The notes beneath the pieces are model-generated. The model saw only the letters and a list, made by a program, of their open reading frames with translations, made no database searches and was not told the origin of the DNA. A stretch of 64,000 nt of DNA, from assembly GCA_029101305.1 (NCBI GenBank), contig JAQXQS010000090.1, positions 29,881-93,880 on the forward strand. Reading direction: 5' to 3'. The stretch's first letter is position 1. Every line of letters starts with the position of its first letter. This DNA is from Clostridia bacterium. Its GTDB lineage: Bacteria; Bacillota; Clostridia; Lachnospirales; Lachnospiraceae. Positions 17,175-25,997 of this stretch are shown here, in pieces. The position numbers and the translations under genes were made by a program.

Positions 17175-18791
17175 ATGAAGATCACTTTTATTGGAGCAAC
17201 TCATGAGGTTACCGGAAGCTGTTATTATCTTGAAGCTGCCGGAAAAAAATTCCTTGTAGATTGTGGAATGGAGCAGGGGCCAAACTATTACGAGAATAAA
17301 GATATTCCTGTTTCGCCGGGAGATTTGGATTTTGTGCTTTTGACACATGCCCATATGGATCATTCTGGTAATCTGCCGGCGATATATGCAAAAGGCTTTA
17401 AGGGACCGGTTTATGCCACAGAAGCTACCTGCAATCTGTGTGATATTATGCTTCGTGACAGTGCCCATATCCAGATGTTTGAGGCTGAATGGCGTAACCG
17501 TAAGGCGAAACGCCAGGGAAAACCGGAATTTGTTCCGGCTTATACTATGGAAGATGCCATGGGGATAATTCATAATTTTGTAGGCTGTCCGTATAAAAAG
17601 GGAATTATCCTTGGAGAGGGTCTTCGGATAAGATTTATTGATGCAGGTCATCTTCTGGGCTCCAGCAGCATAGAAGTAAATATTTGTGAAGATGGTATAG
17701 AAAAGACAATTGTATTTTCTGGAGATATTGGAAATAAAAATCAGCCTTTGATAAAAGACCCTGTCTATTTTAAGAAAGCGGATTATGTGGTAATGGAATC
17801 CACATATGGAGACAGGAGCCACGGGGAACGTCCGGATTATGTAAAACTTCTTGCGGATATTATTCAGGAGACCTTTGACAGAGGCGGCAATGTTGTGATT
17901 CCGTCTTTTGCAGTGGGAAGAACACAGGAGATGCTGTATTTTATCCGCCAGATCAAGGCGGAAGGACTGGTACATGGACATGATAATTTTAAGGTTTTTG
18001 TAGATAGTCCTCTTGCTGTGGAAGCAACTAATATTTTTGGAAATCATAAATATGACTGTTTCGATGAAGAGGCACTGGAACTTATCCGGAAAGGGATTAA
18101 TCCTATTAGCTTTCCGGGGCTAAAGATATCAGTAACCAGCGAGGATTCAAGGGCAATCAATTTTGATGAAGAAAGTAAAGTTATTATTTCTGCCAGCGGA
18201 ATGTGTGATGCCGGAAGAATCAAGCACCATTTAAAACACAATCTGTGGAGAGAGGATAGTACCATTCTTTTTGTAGGATATCAGGCTGTTGGAACTGCGG
18301 GCCGTGCGCTTTTGGAAGGAGCACAGGAGATTAAGCTTTTTGGTGAACCCGTGCATGTCGCAGCTAAAATCAGCAGAATGCCTGGAATCAGTGGGCATGC
18401 AGATGTAAATGGCTTACTTGACTGGATAAAGGCATTTGAAGAAAAGCCGCAGAAGGTTTTTGTGACTCATGGTGAGGATACGGTGACCGAATTGTTTGCG
18501 TCGAGACTGCGCGATGAATTGGGATATGATGCCTACGCTCCATTTAGTGGAACTGAGTTTGACCTGGCTACAGGAGAATTCCTGTATGAAGCACAAGGCG
18601 TTAAAATTGAGAAAACTTCCACTGTTCAAAAAGCGTCCAAAGCTGCGAGGGTATACGAAAAGCTTCTTGCCCTTGGATATCGTCTGTTGTCAGTTATCCG
18701 CAAAAATGAAGGATGTCCAAATAAAGATCTGGAGAAATTTTCCCGGGATGTGCAGTCTTTATGTGATAAATGGGACAGAAATGATATTTGA
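17175..18791 (+). CDS. Metallo-beta-lactamase/beta-CASP RNA-processing hydrolase
   Basis: A 538-residue protein. The zinc motif THAHMDHSGNLP is near residue 56, later metal ligands in DAGHLLG and FSGDIG, and the beta-CASP part includes VIPSFAVGRTQEML, SGMCDAGR, GISGHADV and VTHGE. It resembles archaeal CPSF-like and bacterial YSH1-type nucleases rather than RNase J. Expected role is endo- or 5'-exonucleolytic RNA processing in the cytoplasm. The last ~60 residues (after FDLATGEF) are a less conserved tail. Confidence 0.85.
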   Translation: MKITFIGATHEVTGSCYYLEAAGKKFLVDCGMEQGPNYYENKDIPVSPGDLDFVLLTHAHMDHSGNLPAIYAKGFKGPVYATEATCNLCDIMLRDSAHIQMFEAEWRNRKAKRQGKPEFVPAYTMEDAMGIIHNFVGCPYKKGIILGEGLRIRFIDAGHLLGSSSIEVNICEDGIEKTIVFSGDIGNKNQPLIKDPVYFKKADYVVMESTYGDRSHGERPDYVKLLADIIQETFDRGGNVVIPSFAVGRTQEMLYFIRQIKAEGLVHGHDNFKVFVDSPLAVEATNIFGNHKYDCFDEEALELIRKGINPISFPGLKISVTSEDSRAINFDEESKVIISASGMCDAGRIKHHLKHNLWREDSTILFVGYQAVGTAGRALLEGAQEIKLFGEPVHVAAKISRMPGISGHADVNGLLDWIKAFEEKPQKVFVTHGEDTVTELFASRLRDELGYDAYAPFSGTEFDLATGEFLYEAQGVKIEKTSTVQKASKAARVYEKLLALGYRLLSVIRKNEGCPNKDLEKFSRDVQSLCDKWDRNDI

Positions 18792-18875
18792 AAGAGATAA
18801 AATTGTACCTGTATAGAAAGTAAAATGGATACAGAACGAATCAATATAGTTGAATAATAAAAAATAGTTGAATAA

Positions 18876-18904
18876 AAATCCCCGGGACTTAAGATCCCGG
18901 GGAA
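18876..18904 (-). terminator. Terminator of the TSCPD gene
   Basis: A GC-rich CCCCGGGA/TCCCGGGG hairpin, with a T-run on the minus strand immediately after it. Confidence 0.8.
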
Positions 18905-18908
18905 ATGA

Positions 18909-19151
18909 TCATGAAAGTGCTTCTTTTAAAGCAGTAGCAAGCTGGTCTGGACATGAAGTTGGTCTGCGGCCACACTGGATTCCTTCCAGACGTGCGATTA
19001 CTTCTTTGGCTGGCATGCCTTCTACAAGTTTGGCAACGCCCTGGGTATTGCCAGAACATCCACCAATGAATTTCACATTATGAACCTTCTGTTCATCATC
19101 AAGATCATACTGGATTGCCATAGAGCAAACACCTTTTGTTTTATATTCCAT
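18909..19151 (-). CDS. TSCPD-domain protein (TIGR03905-type, four Cys)
   Basis: An 80-residue protein with four cysteines: GVCS, GGCSGN, and IQCGRRPTSCPD. This matches the small four-Cys TSCPD family, related to the C-terminal domain of some ribonucleotide reductases. Possible metal or redox role; function unproven. Start at 19151 follows TGGAGG. A frame extending to 19199 has no binding site. Confidence 0.82.
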   Translation of the reverse strand: MEYKTKGVCSMAIQYDLDDEQKVHNVKFIGGCSGNTQGVAKLVEGMPAKEVIARLEGIQCGRRPTSCPDQLATALKEALS

Positions 19152-19249
19152 TGCTTTTCCTCCAATTGTATTTATAAAGTCGGAAACAAATATTTGCACC
19201 TGTTCTTATTATAACAGAACATAATATAACTTTCCATGCCAAATTTAAG

Positions 19250-19278
19250 TTGGATATGGGAAGAAGTTTTGGTATAAT
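19250..19278 (+). promoter_or_regulatory. Promoter of mtnN
   Basis: TTGGAT (19250-19255) and TATAAT (19273-19278) with 17 nt between. Confidence 0.65.
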
Positions 19279-19336
19279 GGCAGAGAAAGAATCAGTTTAC
19301 TTTTAAATAAGAGATAAAAATAGAGGAGAATGCCTA

Positions 19337-20038
19337 ATGAAGACAATTGGTATTATTGGTGCAATGGAAGTTGAAGTTGCAATTCTGAAAGAAAAAATGG
19401 AGAATGTCAGGATTATAAAAAAGGCTTCTATGGAATTTTTTGAGGGAACTTTAGCCGGAAAGAAAGCGATTGTAGTCCGTTCCGGAATCGGAAAGGTAAA
19501 TGCAGGTATCTGTGCACAGATTCTGGCAGATGTATTTTGTGTAGATGCAATTATAAATACAGGGGTTGCAGGAAGCCTGAATAAAGATATCAATATTGGG
19601 GATATTGTGCTCTCTACAGATGTTGTACAGCACGATATGGATGCTACGGGATTTGGATACCGTAAAGGCCAGATTCCTCAGATGCCTGTATTTTTCTTTC
19701 CGGCTGATGAGATGCTGCGCAAACTTGCAGGCGAGGTATGCCGTGAAGTGAATCCAGATATTCAGGTATTTGAAGGCAGGATCGCTTCCGGAGACCAGTT
19801 TGTCTGTGATAAGGATGTAAAGGATAGAATCGTGTCAGAATTTTCAGCATATGCGACAGAAATGGAAGGCGCAGCTATTGGACAGGCTGCATATCTGAAT
19901 GAAATTCCATTCCTTGTCATTCGTGCTATTTCAGACAAAGCTGATGGAAGTGCACAGATGGATTACGGAGAATTTGAAAAAGCAGCTGCTATACACAGTG
20001 TGAATCTTACTCTTAATATGCTGGCAAAAATGGCATAA
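19337..20038 (+). CDS. mtnN: 5'-methylthioadenosine/S-adenosylhomocysteine nucleosidase
   Basis: A 233-residue MtnN/Pfs enzyme that removes adenine from MTA and SAH, recycling methionine and feeding the LuxS route. Seen: IGIIGAMEVEVAILKEKM at the N-terminus, SGIGKVNAG, NTGVAGSL, the catalytic region ATEMEGAAIGQAA, and ISDKADGSA with the catalytic Asp. Length is typical. Start follows AGAGGAG. Confidence 0.95.
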   Translation: MKTIGIIGAMEVEVAILKEKMENVRIIKKASMEFFEGTLAGKKAIVVRSGIGKVNAGICAQILADVFCVDAIINTGVAGSLNKDINIGDIVLSTDVVQHDMDATGFGYRKGQIPQMPVFFFPADEMLRKLAGEVCREVNPDIQVFEGRIASGDQFVCDKDVKDRIVSEFSAYATEMEGAAIGQAAYLNEIPFLVIRAISDKADGSAQMDYGEFEKAAAIHSVNLTLNMLAKMA

Positions 20039-20102
20039 TTGACCTGATGGAACACTGTTGCATATACTGAAAGTGAAATGGAAAAGGAATCAGAATGCTG
20101 AT

Positions 20103-20477
20103 ATGATATATAAAGATTTTTATCCATTTTACACCAGCTTTGCAAATCCCATGATTTACAGAGGGGAAATGGAGCAGGAGAAAGAATTTTCCCTGATGAA
20201 ATCATATTATCCGGAGACTGCAAGAAAAATTCAGGAAAAAGTGGAAGAAGAATGCGACCTTTTGGATTACGAAGGCAGCAGATTGTATGATGAGCATCCG
20301 GATCGGTATATGCTCTATCATCTTGGAACCAAAATCATGGATGAGGTAAAAAAGGAGTCCGATGTAGAGGCAATGTCAGACGGCCTTTTGGGAGATTTGG
20401 TGGAAGTATTGCTTTTTCATGAAATATCCAGAAGAAGATGCCGGAGAAGACGGTGCCGTGGGGTTTTTTACAGATGA
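20103..20477 (+). CDS. Hypothetical protein with Arg/Cys-rich tail
   Basis: A protein of about 124 residues from the ATG at 20103 (MIYKDFYPFYTSFANP); a longer frame begins at 20058. The core is acidic (REFSLMKSYYPETARKIQ-like, EEECDLLDYEGS, DEHPDRYMLY) and the C-terminus ends in a run of Arg and Cys (RRRCRRRRC). I recall similar Lachnospiraceae proteins of unknown function. The basic tail could bind nucleic acid or membrane; this is speculation. It may be cotranscribed with mtnN. Confidence 0.6.
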   Translation: MIYKDFYPFYTSFANPMIYRGEMEQEKEFSLMKSYYPETARKIQEKVEEECDLLDYEGSRLYDEHPDRYMLYHLGTKIMDEVKKESDVEAMSDGLLGDLVEVLLFHEISRRRCRRRRCRGVFYR

Positions 20478-20487
20478 TAGAAAGTGT

Positions 20488-20552
20488 GTAATTGTTCAGA
20501 GCCAGGAGGTTTTTTAACAAAATCCATTTAAGGGCTGGCTCTGAACAGTTAC
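20488..20552. repeat. MITE-like inverted-repeat element, copy 2
   Basis: A 65-bp element with 17-bp terminal inverted repeats: GTAATTGTTCAGAGCCA (20488-20504) against the complement of TGGCTCTGAACAGTTAC (20536-20552), 16 of 17 matching. No coding capacity. Related to 16454-16533. Confidence 0.7.
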
Positions 20553-20622
20553 GAAAATGAGCAAATAGGATTACAGAATATAAAAGAAAATAGAATATAA
20601 TATGAAAACGATAGAATAAACT

Positions 20623-21834
20623 ATGAAAACAATAGATGAATATTTAGAAGAGCAGATAAATGAACAGCTAAATCAGATTGTCTTAAGCGGCAACAAGGGA
20701 GAAGGACCTTCAAAGATCAAGGTACGTCCTGTGGAAATTAAAGGACAGGTGGTTTACCAGGCTTCTGAAACGGTAGGACCTAAAGTACTTCACAAGAATT
20801 ACCCAAAGAAAGAACTGATCAGTTATCTGAAAAATGAGCTGCTGAACAATTTTTTGCAACTTCAGGCCAGTGGGATGGCACTGGACGGAACTGTTCTGGT
20901 GAGTAAAAAAGGCAGGATGACAATAAAGACCAAACGTCATCCTGGAAACGAACTGGGGAAAAGTGATGCGCAGAATACAGACATGCTGGGAAAGATGGGG
21001 AAGAATCCACAGATACTGGCGCATAACCGTGTGAAGCAGTATATTTTGAAGGAAAATATTCCGGTACCGTTACTGGTTGACCTTGGGGTTATGAATAAAG
21101 AGGGGAAAGTTATTACCCAGAAATATGACAAGTTCCGTCAGATTAACCGGTTCCTGGAATTTATTCAGGATATCCTTCCGAGGCTTGAAAAGCAGAGAGA
21201 GGTAACGATACTGGATTTTGGGTGTGGGAAATCCTATCTTACATTTGCCATGTATTACTATCTGAGAGAATTAAAAGGCTATGATGTTAATATAATAGGC
21301 CTGGATCTGAAGACGGACGTAATAAAAAAATGTAATGAGCTTGCTGAAAAATATGGGTATAAGAAATTACACTTTTATCAGGGAGATATTGCCGATTACG
21401 AAGGCGTTTCCGCGGTAGATATGGTAGTAACGCTTCATGCGTGTGATACAGCGACGGACTATGCTCTAGCAAAGGCGGTAGAATGGGGCGCAAAGGTGAT
21501 TTTATCAGTGCCATGCTGTCAGCATGAGGTAAATCGTCAGATCAGAAATGAAATGCTGGAGCCGGTTTTGAAGTATGGAATTCTCAAAGAGAGAATATCT
21601 GCGCTTGTTACAGATGGAATCCGGGCTAATCTTCTGGAAAGTATGGGATATGAAACACAGCTTCTGGAATTTATAGACATGGAACATACTCCGAAGAATC
21701 TTCTTATCCGTGCTGTGAAAACTGGAAACAAAAAGAATATGAAAAAAGCTGCGGATCTTATGGATTCGCTGCATATTAATCCCACATTGGAACGACTTTT
21801 GTACCCAGAGGGGGAGGTACATTCAGAAAATTAA
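20623..21834 (+). CDS. Class I SAM-dependent methyltransferase
   Basis: A 403-residue protein. The N-terminal ~130 residues form a lineage-specific region. The Rossmann methyltransferase core begins at TILDFGCGKSYLTFAMYYYL (about 193) with DLK and QGDIADYEG as acidic loops and VPCCQHEVNRQI near 290. These mark the Methyltransf_32 (GSTCD-like) group. The substrate is unknown; RNA or protein are candidates. No strong ribosome binding site is obvious. It is 11 nt from the next gene. Confidence 0.75.
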   Translation: MKTIDEYLEEQINEQLNQIVLSGNKGEGPSKIKVRPVEIKGQVVYQASETVGPKVLHKNYPKKELISYLKNELLNNFLQLQASGMALDGTVLVSKKGRMTIKTKRHPGNELGKSDAQNTDMLGKMGKNPQILAHNRVKQYILKENIPVPLLVDLGVMNKEGKVITQKYDKFRQINRFLEFIQDILPRLEKQREVTILDFGCGKSYLTFAMYYYLRELKGYDVNIIGLDLKTDVIKKCNELAEKYGYKKLHFYQGDIADYEGVSAVDMVVTLHACDTATDYALAKAVEWGAKVILSVPCCQHEVNRQIRNEMLEPVLKYGILKERISALVTDGIRANLLESMGYETQLLEFIDMEHTPKNLLIRAVKTGNKKNMKKAADLMDSLHINPTLERLLYPEGEVHSEN

Positions 21835-21845
21835 GGGGAGAAAAG

Positions 21846-24305
21846 ATGATTAAATTTTTGCGCAGGGCAGTGATTCTCCTGTTTATTTTTGTTCTCGGCG
21901 TAGCAGGAAGCTCTTTTCTGCTGAATAGCGAGACAACGGATGACCGCTCTGATATGAATGATCCGGTTTTTCCGGAGATAATGGTTGATTTTGATGGAAA
22001 TTACGCAAACAGAATGTATGGATATGCACAGCCCATGCAAACAGATTTTATCAGGGATAGTGTAACTCCGTTAGATACATCCAGGGAATTATCTTTTGTT
22101 ATAAATCCTTATGATACAAAGGTGAAGAGCTTTTCGTATGAAATCCGTACTTCAGATGGAAGCAAGGTACTTGAAAATCGTAAAGTGAAAAGTCTTGACA
22201 AACAGGATAGCTATCTGACAACAAAGATCCAGATAAATAGTGATCTTCTTATGAATCAGGAGTATTCCCTGCAGATATCTCTGGAGACAAATAAAGGAAC
22301 TGCGTATTATTATACACGTGTGGTATCAAGATCGAATGTGAACGCTGCACAGTATGTAAAATTTGTACAAAGCTTTTATGAGAAATGTATGGATAAGGCA
22401 TCTGCAGAGGATCTGACAAGTTATCTGGAACCAGATAATTCAGGAAGTGCCACGAATTATACATCTGTTAATATCAATTCTACATTTGCAGAGATAAGCT
22501 GGGGAAATTTAAGTCCCCAGATTTACAGGAGAGGTATTCCGGTTGTAAAGGACATAAATGAAACAACAGCCAGTCTTTCCCTGGAATATCAGATTGCAGC
22601 AACCAATGGAGAGGGAAAACAGGAAATTTATGATGTGACAGAATTTTACCGGATGCGTTATACTGAGACCAGAATTATGCTTTTGGATTTCAACAGGAGT
22701 GCATCTCAGGTATTTAGCGAAAGTTCCATAAGTATTTCGGATAAAGGCCTTCTTCTTGGCGTAAGAGACCGAAATGTAGAATATATGATGAATGAAAATG
22801 CCGGGGTTATCGCATTTGTTCAGGAAGGAGATCTGTGGTCATATTCACCGGATGATGGAAAGTTTTCCAGAATATTCAGTTTCCGTAAAGAAAATGATGG
22901 GGACTTCAGAGATGCGAGATTAGAGCATAATATAAAAATCATTCGCGTGGAAGATAATGGAGATGTTGATTTCGTTCTGTACGGATATATGAACCGTGGA
23001 ATACGGGAAGGATACTGTGGGGTATGTGTATATCATTACAGCAATGACCAGAATGTTGTGGAGGAAAAAGTATTTATTCCGTCTACGGAGTCCTATGAAT
23101 TTCTGAAAGAAGATCTTGGGACTTTATCATATGTAAGTACAGATAATTCGTTATTTTTATTATTTGCACAGAAGCTTTACAGAATAAATATTACAGATGG
23201 AAAGAGCGAAGTTCTGGATCAGGATATCCGGACAGATGCATTTGCCGTATCAGACACAGGAGCTCATGCTGCATGGGTGATCCAGAATGGTGAAAGTGCA
23301 GGATATATAAAAGAAATAGATTTTGAAACATTGGAAACCAGAACTCTTGCACCGTCGCAAGGACAGACACTTACGTTAACCGGTTTTATGAATGAGGATC
23401 TTGTGTACGGAATCGTAGTAGATGGAGATCGTATCTCAGACAGTAACGGGCGGGAGACTACAGGTATTCATACTATCCGTATTGAGGGGTTTGACGGAAC
23501 CTTAAAAAAGGAATATCATCAGGAAGGACTATACATAACCAATGTGACCATGGGAAATACCATGATGGAATTTGAACTGTCTAAAAAGTCAAAAAAAGGT
23601 TATAAATTAGTTAATAAAGATAATATTCTGAATAATACAAAAGCTGCGGCAAGCATTGCTTCAATAGAACTGGTAAGCAATAACAGAACCGGAACACAGG
23701 TAAGACTGTCACTTGATGAGGCACCGGAGATACAGGATGCATTGGTTGTATATGCAAAAATGAAAAATGCAGGTGATGACCGTGTTGTTCTGGATATCCA
23801 GGTTCCAGATGAGAATGTTTATTATGTTTACGCAAAAGGTGGTCTGGATGGTATTTATACAGATCCTGCACTTGCAGTATTACGGGCTGATGAACAGACT
23901 GGCGTGGTATTGAACCGTGCACAGCAGTATGTATGGGAACGCGGTAATAAGAAAACCAAGTTGACACTTAACCTGGAGGATATTCCAGAAGCGATGAAGA
24001 CTGCATCTACAGATACAGTTGCTTTGCAGGAGGCTCTTGGAGCAGAGGGAACAGTTATAAATCTTTCTGGCTGCACCCTGGACAGTGTATTATATGAGAT
24101 CAGTGCCCAGAGACCTGTGATAGCCAAAACAGGAGACAATACCTGTGTATTGATCATTGGGTATGATGAGTATAACACCTATCTGTATGACCCGGTAAAA
24201 GGTGAAACTTACCCGTATGGTATGAATGACAGTACGGACCTGTTTGAAAAGGCTGGTAATATTTTTATCAGTTATGTAGAAAGCATAAATGAAAGCAACA
24301 ATTGA
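21846..24305 (+). CDS. Large exported protein with degenerate C39-like C-terminal domain
   Basis: An 819-residue protein with an N-terminal signal anchor (FLRRAVILLFIFVLGVAGSSF), so extracellular. The middle (about 290-560) has repeating beta-rich segments such as DGKFSRIFSF, FLLFAQKLYRINI and GAHAAWVIQNG, suggesting a propeller-like fold. The last ~100 residues (RPVIAKTGDNTCVLIIGYDEYNTYLYDPVKGET) resemble a C39-type papain-like domain, but the expected GH catalytic His is replaced in the DNTCV segment, so it is likely not a protease. Function unknown; a wall- or ligand-binding role is inference. Confidence 0.65.
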   Translation: MIKFLRRAVILLFIFVLGVAGSSFLLNSETTDDRSDMNDPVFPEIMVDFDGNYANRMYGYAQPMQTDFIRDSVTPLDTSRELSFVINPYDTKVKSFSYEIRTSDGSKVLENRKVKSLDKQDSYLTTKIQINSDLLMNQEYSLQISLETNKGTAYYYTRVVSRSNVNAAQYVKFVQSFYEKCMDKASAEDLTSYLEPDNSGSATNYTSVNINSTFAEISWGNLSPQIYRRGIPVVKDINETTASLSLEYQIAATNGEGKQEIYDVTEFYRMRYTETRIMLLDFNRSASQVFSESSISISDKGLLLGVRDRNVEYMMNENAGVIAFVQEGDLWSYSPDDGKFSRIFSFRKENDGDFRDARLEHNIKIIRVEDNGDVDFVLYGYMNRGIREGYCGVCVYHYSNDQNVVEEKVFIPSTESYEFLKEDLGTLSYVSTDNSLFLLFAQKLYRINITDGKSEVLDQDIRTDAFAVSDTGAHAAWVIQNGESAGYIKEIDFETLETRTLAPSQGQTLTLTGFMNEDLVYGIVVDGDRISDSNGRETTGIHTIRIEGFDGTLKKEYHQEGLYITNVTMGNTMMEFELSKKSKKGYKLVNKDNILNNTKAAASIASIELVSNNRTGTQVRLSLDEAPEIQDALVVYAKMKNAGDDRVVLDIQVPDENVYYVYAKGGLDGIYTDPALAVLRADEQTGVVLNRAQQYVWERGNKKTKLTLNLEDIPEAMKTASTDTVALQEALGAEGTVINLSGCTLDSVLYEISAQRPVIAKTGDNTCVLIIGYDEYNTYLYDPVKGETYPYGMNDSTDLFEKAGNIFISYVESINESNN

Positions 24306-24354
24306 AAAGCAACAATTGGGAGCATAAAATAAAGTAACAGGAAAGGACAGAAAA

Positions 24355-25845
24355 ATGTTAAGCGAAAATATCAAAAAACTGGTACAGTATGGAATTGAAA
24401 CAGGATTAACACCTGCCTGTGAGAAAAATTACACAACAAATCTTCTTCTTGATGTTTTTAAAGAAGACGAATACATGGAACCAGCAGAAGAATATTCAGA
24501 CATTAATCTGGAAGAAGTTCTGAAAGAGCTGCTTGATGAAGCTGTAGCACGTGGACTGATTCAGGACAGTGTGGTTTACAGGGATTTGTTTGATACCAGA
24601 TTAATGAATTGCCTCATGCCACGTCCGGCCCAGGTACAGAAGACTTTTTGGGAGAAATACGAGGAATCACCGGAGAAAGCTACAGATTATTTTTATAAAT
24701 TGAGCCAGGATAGCGACTATATCCGACGTTATCGTGTAAAGAAAGATCAGAAGTGGACTGTGGATTCTCCTTATGGAACTATGGATATTACGATCAACCT
24801 TTCCAAGCCGGAAAAGGATCCAAAAGCAATTGCAGCTGCAAAGCTTGTAAAATCAAGCAGTTATCCGAAATGTCTGCTCTGTCCGGAAAACGAAGGCTAT
24901 GCAGGCCGTGCAAATCATCCGGCAAGGGAAAATCATAGAATTATTCCAATTACAATTAATGACAGCCCATGGGGAATGCAGTATTCTCCATATGTGTATT
25001 ATAATGAGCATTGTATTGTATTCAATTTCCAGCATACACCTATGAAAATCGAGCGGAATACCTTTATTAAACTGTTTGATTTTGTAAAGCTGTTTCCGCA
25101 TTATTTCCTTGGCTCCAATGCAGATCTTCCTATTGTAGGCGGTTCTATTCTCAGCCATGACCATTTCCAGGGAGGACATTATACATTTGCAATGGCGAAA
25201 GCTGAAATTGAGAAACATGTAACTATTCCAGGATATGAAGATGTAGAGGCTGGCATTGTAAAATGGCCGCTTTCTGTACTGCGTATCCGTCATAAAGATG
25301 AGAAGAGACTGATAGATCTTGCGACACATGTGCTGGAGGTATGGAGAGGTTATACAGATGAGAATGCATTTATTTTTGCTGAGACAGATGGGGAACCACA
25401 CAATACCATTACTCCGATTGCACGTAAAAAGGGTGATATGTATGAACTGGATCTGACTTTAAGAAATAATATTACTACAGAGGAGAATCCTCTTGGAGTA
25501 TATCATCCGCATGCCCAGTATCATCACATTAAGAAAGAAAACATTGGTCTGATCGAGGTTATGGGACTTGCTGTTCTTCCGGCAAGACTGAAAGAAGAGC
25601 TGGAGCTTCTGGCAGATTATATTCTGGAAGGAAAGGATGTTGCATCCAATGAGAAAATTGAGAAGCATGCAGAATGGGTAAAAGAATTTCTTCCGAAATA
25701 TGATCATCTCGACCGCAGTAATATTGAAGAAGTTCTGCATAAAGAGGTTGGAAATGTATTTGTACATGTTCTGGAAGATGCAGGAGTCTATAAATGTACG
25801 GAAGAGGGAAGAGATGCATTTATGCGTTTTATCCAGGTACTGTAA
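24355..25845 (+). CDS. galT: UDP-glucose--hexose-1-phosphate uridylyltransferase
   Basis: A 496-residue class II (Firmicute-type) GalT, which swaps UMP between UDP-glucose and galactose-1-phosphate in the Leloir pathway. Seen: RVKKDQKWTVDSPYGTMDITINLSK-like region near 125, CLLCPENEGYAGR, GGSILSHDHFQGG with the HxHxQ-like active site, and YHPHAQYHHIKKENIGLIEV near 383. Length fits this class. No galK or galE is nearby. Confidence 0.95.
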   Translation: MLSENIKKLVQYGIETGLTPACEKNYTTNLLLDVFKEDEYMEPAEEYSDINLEEVLKELLDEAVARGLIQDSVVYRDLFDTRLMNCLMPRPAQVQKTFWEKYEESPEKATDYFYKLSQDSDYIRRYRVKKDQKWTVDSPYGTMDITINLSKPEKDPKAIAAAKLVKSSSYPKCLLCPENEGYAGRANHPARENHRIIPITINDSPWGMQYSPYVYYNEHCIVFNFQHTPMKIERNTFIKLFDFVKLFPHYFLGSNADLPIVGGSILSHDHFQGGHYTFAMAKAEIEKHVTIPGYEDVEAGIVKWPLSVLRIRHKDEKRLIDLATHVLEVWRGYTDENAFIFAETDGEPHNTITPIARKKGDMYELDLTLRNNITTEENPLGVYHPHAQYHHIKKENIGLIEVMGLAVLPARLKEELELLADYILEGKDVASNEKIEKHAEWVKEFLPKYDHLDRSNIEEVLHKEVGNVFVHVLEDAGVYKCTEEGRDAFMRFIQVL

Positions 25846-25922
25846 AAATGTTGAAAAACAGCTTCTTTGCAATATGTCAGTAACAAAAATGTAACAAAAA
25901 TGTGAAAATACTTGTTTAAATG

Positions 25923-25951
25923 TTGAAAGAAAAAAGGTTTTCTATTATACT
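25923..25951 (+). promoter_or_regulatory. Promoter of the exported SGNH protein gene
   Basis: TTGAAA (25923-25928) and TATACT (25946-25951) with a 17-nt spacer. Confidence 0.65.
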
Positions 25952-25997
25952 GAAACTAAAGGGAACAGGAGAGACATTTAAAAGCAGAGGAGTGTCT

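Noticed and set aside
17115-18047. 310-residue minus-strand frame opposite the beta-CASP hydrolase
   Set aside because: Antisense to an intact conserved gene; no motif or ribosome binding site.
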